Origin: Rhodobacterales bacterium
GTDB lineage: Bacteria > Pseudomonadota > Alphaproteobacteria > Rhodobacterales > Rhodobacteraceae
Reading direction: 5' to 3'
Length of the DNA: 64,000 nucleotides
Assembly: GCA_026400355.1 (NCBI GenBank)
Contig: JAPLPE010000018.1
Location: 1-64,000, forward strand
Shown: positions 35,115 through 43,481 of the stretch, in pieces
Layout: every line of letters starts with the position of its first letter
Numbering within the stretch: position 1 is the first letter of the stretch
The notes under the pieces: generated by a model
What the model was told of the DNA's origin: nothing
The model's input: only the letters and a program-made list of their open reading frames with translations
Databases searched by the model: none
Made by a program: the position numbers and the translations under genes

Positions 35115-35669
35115 GTGCCCAAGCACCTGATGATCGCAGTAAACTGGTTTGGCCCCTATGATCTGGACAGCGCAAACGAGGCGGCCCGCAAAGACTATCA
35201 ACACGCGCTGTACATGTGTTTGGGGAAGAAGAAGCACGAACGCGATCGAGCGCTCCAGTATATCGGCATTGGCAGCAAGGTGCATACGCGCCTTACGGAG
35301 GGCCACCACAAGCTTCAGGATGTAACGCGTGAGCGCCAGATTTGGCTTGGTGAGATTGAGACGGCAGAGCCATCCGGCAAGAAGTTGAAAGTAACCAAAG
35401 CAACACTGGATTATGCGGAATGGCTACACGCTCGGTTCCTTAAGCTGCCGCTGAATGAGAAGAAGACAAAGGCACTCCCACCACGCAGCGTGACTGTGCT
35501 AAACAGATGGTTCAAGGTCGACTACGAGACACCTCGTAGGAAACGCCCACATCCGGATTGGCCTGACCTAATTGACTACCCGGCTTATGGCTTGCCTGCC
35601 CGGATTGTTTGGTTCGGTGGGCGTCAGCAGCGCTTCCTAGCACCCTCTTACGCGGACTCCAGCAAATGA
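35115..35669 (+). CDS. GIY-YIG nuclease-like protein
   Basis: A 184-residue protein (GTG at 35115, GAGGATA upstream; ATG at 35130 is possible). The segment ALYMCLGKKKHERDRALQYIGIG followed by a conserved-type Arg and His (TRLTEGHH) resembles the GIY...YIG core and its catalytic Arg, with an unusually basic loop between the two strands. The C-terminal half has RIVWFGGRQQRF. In mobile elements such enzymes can be homing-type or anti-competitor nucleases. The call rests on motif spacing only. Confidence 0.4.
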   Translation: MPKHLMIAVNWFGPYDLDSANEAARKDYQHALYMCLGKKKHERDRALQYIGIGSKVHTRLTEGHHKLQDVTRERQIWLGEIETAEPSGKKLKVTKATLDYAEWLHARFLKLPLNEKKTKALPPRSVTVLNRWFKVDYETPRRKRPHPDWPDLIDYPAYGLPARIVWFGGRQQRFLAPSYADSSK

Positions 35670-35689
35670 GATTGGGCCACCTACTCAAC

Positions 35690-36042
35690 AACAGCCGAGG
35701 CCACCCCCACAGCAGCCCGCTGGAGCCCCTGAGGCCCTTGGGCATCCTCTGCTAATGCTGGCACGGAGCAGCCCTCTCTGGGCCTCTCTGAGACGCTGGC
35801 AGGGGCTCGCCTTGCAGGGCGCTGGGCAGGTCGCTGGAGGCGCTGGGCGGGTCCGTGGCTGGAGCGACAGAGCAAGCCTAACGTGGCGCTGGGCGTGGTC
35901 TGCACGCTGGGGTCTGGGGTGGGATGTTAGCGGGTCGTGGCTGTAGGCCAGCGAACCCTCCCGAAGTTCCCGAACTGCCTCAGGAACTGCCCTAAACGGT
36001 GTCTTCGGTTCTCGTTCTCGAGTCTTTTCTTCAAAGAGCTGG
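35690..36042. repeat. Element end module, copy B (inverted), beside the 36043 core
   Basis: The last ~130 bases (35920-36042) are the reverse complement of the start of copy A. Further left the sequence differs from A and C but keeps the same asymmetry: the top strand is G-rich and, on the bottom strand, GCCCAGCGCC recurs three times (around 35815-35885). No credible gene lies between 35670 and 36042. This looks like the right end of unit 1. Confidence 0.6.
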
Positions 36043-36062
36043 GAATCCTACCGCCCCAGCCA
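36043..36062 (+). other. Attachment core, junction of unit 1 and unit 2
   Basis: An exact 20-base copy of the tRNA-Gln 3' end (26294-26313). On its left lies end module B; on its right begins a left-end sequence about 90 percent like that following the tRNA. It therefore acts as right site of unit 1 and left site of a second inserted unit. Confidence 0.8.
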
Positions 36063-36615
36063 GTACTCTTCCGGATAGCTGTGACCTTGTTTCCTTACCC
36101 TGAGGGTGGGGAAAATGCCCTGAGAAATGCCTCAGGTTCGGGTAGGGGTTCGGGTGGGGGAAGAACTGGAACTGGGGGGCGCTAACCCTCTGTATAATGG
36201 GTATAAGTAATGCATCCGGCGGCTCTAAGGAGGCCCAGCCGATCTTCCCGTTCCCCCTAGACAGAACCCCCCGAAGCAGCCCGAAGAGCCCGCTCATGCG
36301 CCTCCAGCCGCTGAAGATACCCGCCGGACCGGGCAGTCTGCCTCCAGTTGATGAAGTCCAACTGCACCTCGCGGGAGTGCTGCCCCATGGAGTCGAGGCC
36401 GGGGCCTGAGGCTTCAACGCGAAGGGGGTAGCCCAGCTGTCCACGGGAGACGTTGGCCAGCATCCGGGTTAGCCGTTCCACCTCATCATAGGCCACGATG
36501 AAGCTGTCGTGGACGCAGAGAACGGGGATGTTCGCGGCGGTGTAGACGTCGAGAATCCGTGCAGCGATGCAGCTGTCGAGATACATTAGCCGGATGCCCT
36601 GATCGGAGCAGAGGC
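36063..36615 (-). pseudogene. Left end of unit 2 with truncated palm-polymerase-like gene
   Basis: This stretch parallels 26314-26870 at roughly 90 percent identity. It contains the last ~115 codons of a second palm-polymerase-like gene (frame 36257-36615, with VLCVHDSFIV intact) and then breaks off abruptly near 36615. The divergence shows a separate, older relative of unit 1, not a recent duplication. The N-terminal three quarters of the protein, including motifs A and B, are missing. Confidence 0.8.
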
Positions 36616-36812
36616 TGATGCCATTTTTTGTTCGATTGCTGAATGCCGAGCTGGAAGCGGTCCAGCGTTTTGCGATGACTCTGAGCGAACAGCATGGAGT
36701 AAAGACCGACGTTCGACGTTAGCAAGGGTCATGCCACTTTGCCTGCGTTCGTCACCGACAGGCCGAGATTCTTGCAACGAACTCGCGATGAACTCTCCTT
36801 CATCCAGTTCAC

Positions 36813-36826
36813 TTGATCAGGATCAA
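36813..36826 (+). promoter_or_regulatory. Perfect FNR/FnrL-type box
   Basis: TTGAT-CAGG-ATCAA matches the FNR consensus TTGAT-N4-ATCAA at all ten positions. It is centred 63 bases before the ATG of the beta-barrel gene. A TGCTACAT sequence about 25 bases downstream could be an extended -10 element, which would put the box near -40, the class II activator position. This suggests oxygen-responsive activation. Confidence 0.7.
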
Positions 36827-36882
36827 TATAGTCTGAGATTTTTGCTACATGAGGGAATCATGTTGAACCGGAGGATCCCGAA

Positions 36883-37614
36883 ATGAGACTCATGACTTCA
36901 GTTGCAGCCGTTTTCATTGCCGGCTCCGCTTCGGCCCAGGATGCGGGCTGGCAGTATCGGTCAACCTTGTATCTCTGGTTTCCTGGCACGACGGCAAGCG
37001 TCGAGACCCCTAACGGAACCATCGAAGGTGAAGTCAGCGCAAGCGATGCGTTGCAGAGCCTTGAGATGGGGTTCATGGGAACGGTAGCGGCGCAGAACAA
37101 CAACTGGATCATCTGGGGTGATCTGGTTTACAGCGATCTCGCAGCGAGTAAGCCGACCCCCGATGGCGTTCTCTGGACCGACGCCGAAATCGGCCAGACG
37201 CTGACCACTGTGACATCCTATGTGCTGTATGACGTCGCACCCTCACCCACGACGGTTGTCGCGCTGGGGGCCGGTGCGCGGTATTTCAATCTGGGGTTCA
37301 GCACCAGCCTGTCTGGTGGCGCGCTTGGCGATGTCAGCAGCAGCTTCGACGAAAGCTGGACGGTTCCGGTGATTGCGGGCCAGTTCTATACGCAGCTGAA
37401 CGACAAGTGGTTTGTCGATGGCACGGCCGACTGGGGCATGGCCGGTGACGATACCGAGACCTGGCAGATCTATGCGGGGCTGGGCTATCGGTTCAATGAA
37501 CGCTGGTCGACCCAGGTCGGCTATCGATACATGAACTTCGTCAAGGACATCGGTGGCGACGTGCTTGACACCGGCCTGAGCGGGCTTGTTGCCGGTGTGA
37601 CGATCGAGTTCTGA
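36883..37614 (+). CDS. Outer-membrane beta-barrel protein
   Basis: A 243-residue protein with a short Sec signal (SVAAVFIAGSASAQ) and alternating amphipathic strands ending in Phe (GLVAGVTIEF), the usual C-terminal signature for outer-membrane assembly. Strand-like repeats include WQYRSTLYLWFPG, WIIWGDLVYSDL, GAGARYFNLGFS and WQIYAGLGYRF. An eight-stranded OmpA/OmpW-like barrel is likely. An FNR-type box precedes it. It lies in DNA between two inverted attachment junctions and may be cargo. Ligand unknown. Confidence 0.8.
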   Translation: MRLMTSVAAVFIAGSASAQDAGWQYRSTLYLWFPGTTASVETPNGTIEGEVSASDALQSLEMGFMGTVAAQNNNWIIWGDLVYSDLAASKPTPDGVLWTDAEIGQTLTTVTSYVLYDVAPSPTTVVALGAGARYFNLGFSTSLSGGALGDVSSSFDESWTVPVIAGQFYTQLNDKWFVDGTADWGMAGDDTETWQIYAGLGYRFNERWSTQVGYRYMNFVKDIGGDVLDTGLSGLVAGVTIEF

Positions 37615-38090
37615 GCGGCCCGGAACAAACCGTGTCGGACAGTAACTTCCGGCGGACATATCCTGAGCGGGTGACCCGGGTGCCGTGCTTGTCGGCTCCG
37701 GGTCATCTCCGTGAGACGGGGTGACTGACCTGATCCAGAGGACTCCCATGCGCAGAACAGCAGCAGCACAGCGGACTTTGGACGCTTTCGGCTTTCGCCT
37801 CTTCGCTCAGGTGGTGGAGGCAACCTCTTGCCCTGAGGGGACGCTGACAGGCACAGGTCGGCCGCCGTCCGGTCTGCCCGTCCCTTCACGTTCCCGCGAC
37901 CACCATTGTCGCTCGAAGCGATTAGAACTTGATCCGCAAGCTGTCTCAGGCGACCTTTCCGTCAATCGGCAGGTTGCTTGAGGAATGACGCCTTACTGAG
38001 AGGAGACTATCTTGACGATCTGGTCATCACGGAAAGCAGCCCCTGAACATGAAGGCGCGACGCGCCGGGTTGGCCACCCTCCCTGCCAGT
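37615..38090. other. Intergenic stretch without recognised gene
   Basis: This 476-base gap contains a hairpin with 8-bp arms (TGACCCGG/CCGGGTCA, 37672-37705) soon after the barrel gene, which could be its terminator. Bases 37944-37985 resemble 31396-31437 (shared CGGCAGG and GGAATG). Frames across the gap have no ribosome site and no family resemblance. Confidence 0.4.
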
Positions 38091-39536
38091 TCAAGGCGTC
38101 ATCTCAAAGAACCCGCGCACATCGGCGGCGAACTCGGCGCGACTGGCCTTGCGCAGATAGAACATGTGCCCGCCGGGATAGACGCCGAAGTAAAGCCGTT
38201 CCCGCGCACCCTCGGCCCGCGTCGCCTGTTCCAGCACATAGCGCGACATGAAGTAGGGCGTGACCATGTCATAAGTCCCGTGCACGACCAGCACCTTGAG
38301 GTCGGTGTTCTGCGCCAAAGCGATGCCCACGTCATCTGGCGTGCCCACGGTCGAAGCCCGGTCAAACGCCGCATTCACGGCAAGGTTCAGCGGGTAATAG
38401 GCCCGGTCGGTGACATAGCCCAGATCGGTCCGGACATAGTCCATGAAGGGCGACAGCAGGATCCCTGTCAGCACGGTCAGGCTGCGGTCCAGTACCCCGA
38501 TCCCCGGGTCCTGCGGCCGCGGATTGTCGCTGGCCTGCCCACCGTCGTAACGGTCAAGCACAAGCCCCTCGACGGCAAGCAGACTGCCCGCATAGAGCAA
38601 CTGATCGATCCGCCCGTTGTTGCGCGCCAGAAGGGCAGGTTCGATGCCGATGACCTCGCTCAGCCGGGCGAAGAAGGCCGTCTGTTCTTCGGGGGTCATG
38701 CGGCCCAGTGAGGCAAGCCCCGTCAGATACTCGTTCAGCGCGTAATCTTCAGTCGCTGCCTGTGCCGCAGCATCGGTCCCGAATCCGCCCCGCCCGTGAG
38801 AGGATGCGACGGCGGCCTGCGTGGGGATCTGGGTCATGGGGAACATGAGCGAATAGCTGTCAAAGCTCGCATCGACGTTGAGTTCGGGCGAGATCATGAC
38901 CGCGCGGTTCAGGTTGATCGAATACTGCTCGGCAAGAATGCGCGTCAGCGCCGCCACCCGCATCCCGCCATAGCTTTCCCCGGCAATCGCCTTGGGTGAA
39001 CCCCAGCGATTGTTGACCGTCAGCCATTGCCGGATGAACTGCGCAAGGGAATCCAGATCCCCCATCGTGGTGTAATAGGGCATCGGATCGCCCAAGGCGC
39101 CATCAGCGCCGGGAAGTGTCCGGCTGTATCCGGTTCCCACGGGATCGATGAAGACCAGATCGGTAAAACTGATCCAGCTGTCCGGGTTCGGCTCCAGCCG
39201 GGCCGGGACCGGGGGAAAGCTGCCGTCCCCCGCCGTGGCGATGGTCATCGGCCCGATGGCTGCCAGATGCAGAAAGATCGAGGCGCCACCAGGCCCGCCG
39301 TTCCAGACAAAGGTCACCGGCCGCGTCGCCGGGTCCGCGCCTTCGACGATATAGTCGACATGGAACAATTCGGCGTCCGGCCGCTCCGGATCGGCCCCGA
39401 CCGGCAGCATCCCGGCGCTGGCCTTGTAGTCGGGCAGGGCCTCCTGCGCCGTGGTCGACGCGGGCCAAGACGCCGCGAGACACACCAACATCAAGAAAGT
39501 TCCGAGAGCTTTCTTGATACGCGGAAGAATCATCAT
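38091..39536 (-). CDS. Secreted serine carboxypeptidase, S10 family
   Basis: A 481-residue protein with a signal peptide (LGTFLMLVCLAASWPASTTAQ). It shows the S10 oxyanion region FVWNGGPGGAS, nucleophile GESYGG, catalytic Asp in VHGTYDMVTP and catalytic His in YPGGHMFYLR. S10 peptidases remove C-terminal residues at acidic pH; bacterial members are mostly uncharacterised and periplasmic or secreted. Start at 39536 (MMILPRIKK) has a GGAG site; the frame to 39632 would hide the signal. Cargo of the island, between inverted end modules. Confidence 0.9.
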   Translation of the reverse strand: MMILPRIKKALGTFLMLVCLAASWPASTTAQEALPDYKASAGMLPVGADPERPDAELFHVDYIVEGADPATRPVTFVWNGGPGGASIFLHLAAIGPMTIATAGDGSFPPVPARLEPNPDSWISFTDLVFIDPVGTGYSRTLPGADGALGDPMPYYTTMGDLDSLAQFIRQWLTVNNRWGSPKAIAGESYGGMRVAALTRILAEQYSINLNRAVMISPELNVDASFDSYSLMFPMTQIPTQAAVASSHGRGGFGTDAAAQAATEDYALNEYLTGLASLGRMTPEEQTAFFARLSEVIGIEPALLARNNGRIDQLLYAGSLLAVEGLVLDRYDGGQASDNPRPQDPGIGVLDRSLTVLTGILLSPFMDYVRTDLGYVTDRAYYPLNLAVNAAFDRASTVGTPDDVGIALAQNTDLKVLVVHGTYDMVTPYFMSRYVLEQATRAEGARERLYFGVYPGGHMFYLRKASRAEFAADVRGFFEMTP

Positions 39537-39664
39537 TTCAAACTCCACCAATGAAACACGCGGGCACGAGCACATTAACGACTCTAGCTTAGGCGAATAC
39601 AAGGCACTGGCTAGCCCGTGGCTATGCCACACCGCTTCAGCTCACCGGACTCCCAAGAGTCCCG

Positions 39665-40153
39665 AGGCATTTCTCATGGCATTTTCCCCACCCCGACGGT
39701 AAGGAAACAAGGTCACAGTTATCCGGAAGAGTACTGGCTGGGGCGGTAGGATTCCTAGCTCTTTGAAGAAAAGACTCGAGAACGAGAACCAGCGGAGGGA
39801 TTTAGGGCAGTTTCCAAGGCAGTTCGGGAACGTCGGGAGTCGCCGGTGGCCGACTGGAGGGGTATGGCCAAGGCCCGCTAACATCCCAGCCTCGGCCCCA
39901 ACCGCCTTCCCGCCGCCTTACCGCTGCTGCCGCGCCCCGCCGCTGTCCCGCCACCGCCCTGCTACGATCGCTCCCCGCCGCTAGCCAAATGACTGCCGCC
40001 CCTTTCCGACCACTGACAGACCGCCAGCCGCCCCGTCGCACATGACCCGCCTGCTGACCCGCCGCCCCCTTCAACCACCGCTTCCCCGCCACAACCCCTG
40101 AGGCCATCGGTTCTCCGTGTGTGCCTAACGACCCCCGACACACCCTGAGGTTG
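39665..40153. mobile_element. Inverted element junction: left-end piece, core, end module C
   Basis: Reading rightwards there is a reverse-complement piece of the left end (39665-39734), the 20-base core in reverse (39735-39754) and end module C (39750-40153), which is about 85 percent like copy A, including the C-rich tract and the terminal GACCCCCGACACACCCTG. It is a mirror image of the junction at 36043. So the barrel and carboxypeptidase genes are bracketed by inverted junctions. Confidence 0.7.
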
Positions 40154-40156
40154 CAC

Positions 40157-40219
40157 CTAGATCACGAAGAAGTCCGCGCTGGTCAACGCGAGGTTCGTGC
40201 CGATCGTTGCAAACTGAAC
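40157..40219 (-). pseudogene. 3' remnant of an RTX-type gene
   Basis: A 20-codon tail ending in TAG at 40157-40159 reads VQFATIGTNLALTSADFFVI, the typical C-terminal end of large RTX/calcium-binding secreted proteins in Rhodobacterales. Nothing of the rest is present; the coding frame is lost just upstream on the right. It marks chromosomal DNA cut off beside the element junction. Confidence 0.6.
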
Positions 40220-40234
40220 CCTAGGCAATTCGTG

Positions 40235-41707
40235 TCAGGCGGCTGCGGTGTAGGCGGCCATCGTGGCAGCGACTCCGCTTGTCCAGAGGCTCTTGAGCTG
40301 GATGCCGAAAGCGGCGCGTAGGTCGGGGTCTTGACCTAGGTCGCCAAAGACGCGGGTGTAGGAGAGGAAGGCTGCGGGATCATCCTTTGCGGCGAGTGCC
40401 CGGGTCTTGAGTTCGGCGGCGTGGTCGTCGTTCGGGGGGATCGCCTCGCCTGCTTCGGTCGTGCCGGCGCAGTAGCGGCACCAGAGGGCGACTTCGAGTG
40501 CGAGGCCGGAATGAGGCCTGTTTTCAGCCAGCGCCTGCCGCAGGGCGGGCAGGATGAACTTGGGCTGTCGGTTGGAACCGTCGAGGCAGAGGCGGGGGAT
40601 GGTATCGCAGACTTCGGGGTTGGAAAACCGTTCGGCGATCTTTTCGCGGTAGGTGTCGTAGCTCACACCGGGGATCGGGGTGAGGGTCGGCACGATCTCG
40701 CGCTGGGTCAGGGCGTCAAGCCAGGCGACGATGCGCGGGTCGGCCATCGCGTCGTGGACGAAGTGGTGGCCAAGGAGCGCGCCGGGATAGGCGATGGCTG
40801 CGTGGCCTCCGTTGAGGATGCGGAGCTTCATCAACTCATACTTGGCCACGTCGGTGACGAACTCGGCCCCGACCTTTTCCAGCGCGGGACGGCCTTGGGG
40901 GAAGTTATCCTCGAGCACCCATTGGCGGAAGGGTTCGCAGGCGACAGGGGCGGCGTCGGTCAGGCCGAAGCGGTCGGCGACCATCTTGCGTTCACGGTCG
41001 GACGTGGCGGGCGTAATGCAATCGACCATGGAGTTGGGGAAGGCCACATTGGCCGCGACCCAGTCGGCAAAGGCGGGGTCGGACAGGCGGGCAAGGCCCG
41101 TAATGGTGCGTTGGGCGACATGGCCGTTTTCGGGAAGGTTGTCGCAGGACATGACGGTGAAAGGCGGGGTGCCGGCGGCGCGACGAGCGCGAAGGGCGGC
41201 GAGGATCATGCCAAAGGCAGTCCGGGGTGCGTCGGGGTGGGCGGCATCATGGACGATTTCGGTATGTTTCGTGTCGAATCCGTCGGTCAGCGCGTCGATG
41301 AAGTAACCGCCTTCGGTGACCGTGAGCGACACGATGCGGATTGCGGGATCGGACATCGCTGTGATGAGCGCGGCGGGATCGACGGGGACGAAGTCGATCA
41401 TGGAGCCTGTGACCCGCGCAGTCAGCCCGGAGGGATCGAGTTCCACGACCGTCGTCAGCCAGTCCTGCGCTGCAAGCCGGTCGCGCATTGCAGTATCCGT
41501 GGCCCGCACGCCCGCGCCGACGATGGCCCAATCGTGGTCCTGCCCCAGCGCAAAGAGACGGTCGAGGTAGATGGCCATATGGGCGCGGTGAAAGTTGCCC
41601 ACACCGATGTGAAGGAAACCGGGCGAAAGGCTGGCCCGGTCATAGGCCGGACCGGAGACATTGGTGGGAAGGGCCGCGAGGGCCTTGGCGTTCAGGGGGA
41701 GTGTCAT
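40235..41707 (-). CDS. mtlK: Mannitol 2-dehydrogenase
   Basis: A 490-residue polyol-specific long-chain dehydrogenase that oxidises D-mannitol to fructose with NAD+. Motifs include FLHIGVGNFHRAHMAIYLD near the N-terminus, the SCDNLPENG motif, the FPNSMVDCITPAT stretch and the catalytic Lys in KYELMKLRILNGGHAAIAY. Start at 41707 overlaps the smoS stop by one base (TGATG); a frame open to 41911 is an artefact of overlap with smoS. Last gene of the polyol operon here. In R. sphaeroides a fructokinase gene (mtlZ) comes next; here the island follows. Confidence 0.95.
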   Translation of the reverse strand: MTLPLNAKALAALPTNVSGPAYDRASLSPGFLHIGVGNFHRAHMAIYLDRLFALGQDHDWAIVGAGVRATDTAMRDRLAAQDWLTTVVELDPSGLTARVTGSMIDFVPVDPAALITAMSDPAIRIVSLTVTEGGYFIDALTDGFDTKHTEIVHDAAHPDAPRTAFGMILAALRARRAAGTPPFTVMSCDNLPENGHVAQRTITGLARLSDPAFADWVAANVAFPNSMVDCITPATSDRERKMVADRFGLTDAAPVACEPFRQWVLEDNFPQGRPALEKVGAEFVTDVAKYELMKLRILNGGHAAIAYPGALLGHHFVHDAMADPRIVAWLDALTQREIVPTLTPIPGVSYDTYREKIAERFSNPEVCDTIPRLCLDGSNRQPKFILPALRQALAENRPHSGLALEVALWCRYCAGTTEAGEAIPPNDDHAAELKTRALAAKDDPAAFLSYTRVFGDLGQDPDLRAAFGIQLKSLWTSGVAATMAAYTAAA

Positions 41708-42474
41708 CAGCTCATCCAGTTTCCGCCGTCGACGTTGTAGGTCTGGGCGACGATATAGTCGGAGTCGGCAGAGGCGAGGAAGACGGCCATACCGGTTATG
41801 TCTTCGGGGCGGCCCATGCGGCCAAGGGGGACGGCGAGGCCCACCTCTTTCTTCTTCTGGCCAAGTGGCTTGTCTTCGTAGCGGGCGAAAAGCGAGTCGA
41901 CCTGATCCCACATGGGCGTGTCGATGACGCCGGGTGCGATGCCGTTCACGTTGATCCGGTGCCTGATGAGGTCGAGCCCGGCGGATTGGGTCAGGCTGAT
42001 CACGGCAGCCTTGGAGGCGCAGTAGACGCCGACCAGCGCCTCGCCCCTCCGGCCCGCCTGAGAGGCCATATTGATGATCTTGCCGCCGCGGCCCTGCGCG
42101 ATCATCACGCGGGCGACGGCCTGAAGCGGAAAGAGCGTGCCAGCGACATTGATGTCGAAGACACGGGCATAGCTTTCGCGGGTGATGTCAACGATGGGGG
42201 CAAGGTCAAAGATGGCGGCGTTGTTGAGAAGGACGTCGATGCCGCCGCCCCATTCGGCGGCACGAGCGATCCCGACGTCGATGCTGGCCTGATCGGTCAC
42301 GTCCATCCTGATGCCCAGCGCATTGGTGCCAAGGCCTTCTGCCGCCTGTTCCGCACCTGCAATGTCGGCGATGACGACCTTGGCCCCTTCGTGGAGGTAG
42401 GCCTGAGCAAAGGCCAGACCGATCCCGCGCGCGGCCCCGGTGATGAGTGCAGTCTTTCCGGCAAGGCGTGTCAC
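41707..42474 (-). CDS. smoS: Sorbitol (galactitol) dehydrogenase, SDR family
   Basis: A 255-residue classical SDR with [16 protein letters not shown], the catalytic Ser in [21 protein letters not shown] and a C-terminus [10 protein letters not shown] that closely fits R. sphaeroides SmoS, which oxidises D-sorbitol to fructose and galactitol to tagatose and coordinates Mg2+ at its C-terminus. It overlaps smoK by 4 bases and mtlK by 1, so all three are translationally coupled. Confidence 0.93.
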   Translation of the reverse strand: MTRLAGKTALITGAARGIGLAFAQAYLHEGAKVVIADIAGAEQAAEGLGTNALGIRMDVTDQASIDVGIARAAEWGGGIDVLLNNAAIFDLAPIVDITRESYARVFDINVAGTLFPLQAVARVMIAQGRGGKIINMASQAGRRGEALVGVYCASKAAVISLTQSAGLDLIRHRINVNGIAPGVIDTPMWDQVDSLFARYEDKPLGQKKKEVGLAVPLGRMGRPEDITGMAVFLASADSDYIVAQTYNVDGGNWMS

Positions 42475-43472
42475 AGGCGTTGTCCTTTGTCGTCGAAGCG
42501 ATGGATCTTGGTCGGGTCGGGAGTGAGGTAAATCGTTTCGCCGTGGCGGATGGCGACTTCTCCGCCCGCGCGGACCATGATGGTTTCGCCCAGACCCGTG
42601 TTGTTGACCCGAAAGAACGTGTCAGAGCCGAGGTGTTCCGAGACGCCGACAGTGCCCTTCCACAGACCTTCGGTCGTGGAGGTGGCGATGTGTTCGGGGC
42701 GGACGCCGATGGTGGTGGCGCTGTGCTTGGTCGCCTCGGGGCCAGTCAACAGGTTCATCTTGGGGCTGCCGATGAAGCCCGCGACAAAGGTGTTCTGCGG
42801 GTTCTGGTACAGGTGGAGGGGGCTGCCCACCTGTTCGACGCGGCCCGCGTTCAGCACGACGATCTTGTCGGCCATGGTCATGGCTTCGACCTGATCGTGG
42901 GTGACATAGATCATCGTCGTCTTGAGGCTTGCATGCAGTTCACTGATTTCAAGCCGCATGTTGACGCGCAGAGCCGCGTCGAGGTTAGACAGCGGTTCGT
43001 CGAAAAGGAAAGCCTCCGGTTCGCGGACGATGGCGCGGCCGATGGCGACGCGCTGGCGCTGACCACCCGAAAGCTGGCCAGGGCGGCGGTCGAGGAAAGA
43101 GGTGAGGTTGAGGACCTCGGCCGCGGCCATGACTTTTTTCTCCTGCTCGGCGGCGGATAGGCCGGCCATGCGGAGGGGGAAGGCGATGTTCTTGCGCACC
43201 GTCATATGGGGGTAAAGGGCATAGGACTGGAACACCATGGCCAGACCGCGCTTGGCAGGCGGGACGCTGGTCGCATCCTTGCCGTCAATGCTGATCTGAC
43301 CGTCTGACACATCCTCGAGCCCTGCGATAAGCCGGAGCAGGGTGGATTTCCCACAGCCCGAAGGACCAACGAAGACGACGAATTCACCGTCTTCGATGCG
43401 CAGGTCCAGAGGCGGGATGACCTCGACGTCACCGAACCGCTTGGTCACTTTGGAAAGAGTGATCTGTCCCAT
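42471..43472 (-). CDS. smoK: Polyol ABC transporter ATPase
   Basis: A 333-residue MalK/UgpC-type ATPase. Walker A is [13 protein letters not shown], signature [15 protein letters not shown], Walker [11 protein letters not shown], and the C-terminal regulatory OB-like domain includes GVRPEHIA. It energises uptake of sorbitol and mannitol by SmoF/SmoG. The gene starts 9 bases after smoG and overlaps smoS. Confidence 0.93.
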   Translation of the reverse strand: MGQITLSKVTKRFGDVEVIPPLDLRIEDGEFVVFVGPSGCGKSTLLRLIAGLEDVSDGQISIDGKDATSVPPAKRGLAMVFQSYALYPHMTVRKNIAFPLRMAGLSAAEQEKKVMAAAEVLNLTSFLDRRPGQLSGGQRQRVAIGRAIVREPEAFLFDEPLSNLDAALRVNMRLEISELHASLKTTMIYVTHDQVEAMTMADKIVVLNAGRVEQVGSPLHLYQNPQNTFVAGFIGSPKMNLLTGPEATKHSATTIGVRPEHIATSTTEGLWKGTVGVSEHLGSDTFFRVNNTGLGETIMVRAGGEVAIRHGETIYLTPDPTKIHRFDDKGQRL

Positions 43473-43481
43473 GATGGTCCC

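Larger units (their letters stand above)
26294..36062. mobile_element. tRNA-Gln-integrated element, unit 1
   Basis: The 20-base tail of the tRNA gene (GAATCCTACCGCCCCAGCCA, 26294-26313) recurs exactly at 36043-36062, so 9.75 kb between them look like one integrated unit. It contains a tyrosine integrase, a palm-polymerase-like protein, a 5'-truncated methyltransferase and small accessory genes. A related left-end sequence starts again right after 36062, showing a second, tandemly inserted relative. No conjugation, capsid or portal genes are seen, so the unit is either a satellite-type element or a degraded one. Confidence 0.75.

Noticed and set aside
36043-36062. Possible second tRNA-Gln gene
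   Set aside because: Only the 3' 20 bases of the tRNA are present; there is no acceptor 5' arm, D arm or anticodon arm. It is an attachment core. The same holds for 39735-39754.
41708-41911. N-terminal extension of mannitol dehydrogenase
   Set aside because: The extra 68 residues are Arg-rich and overlap smoS completely; the ATG at 41707 gives the family's normal start and is coupled to the smoS stop.
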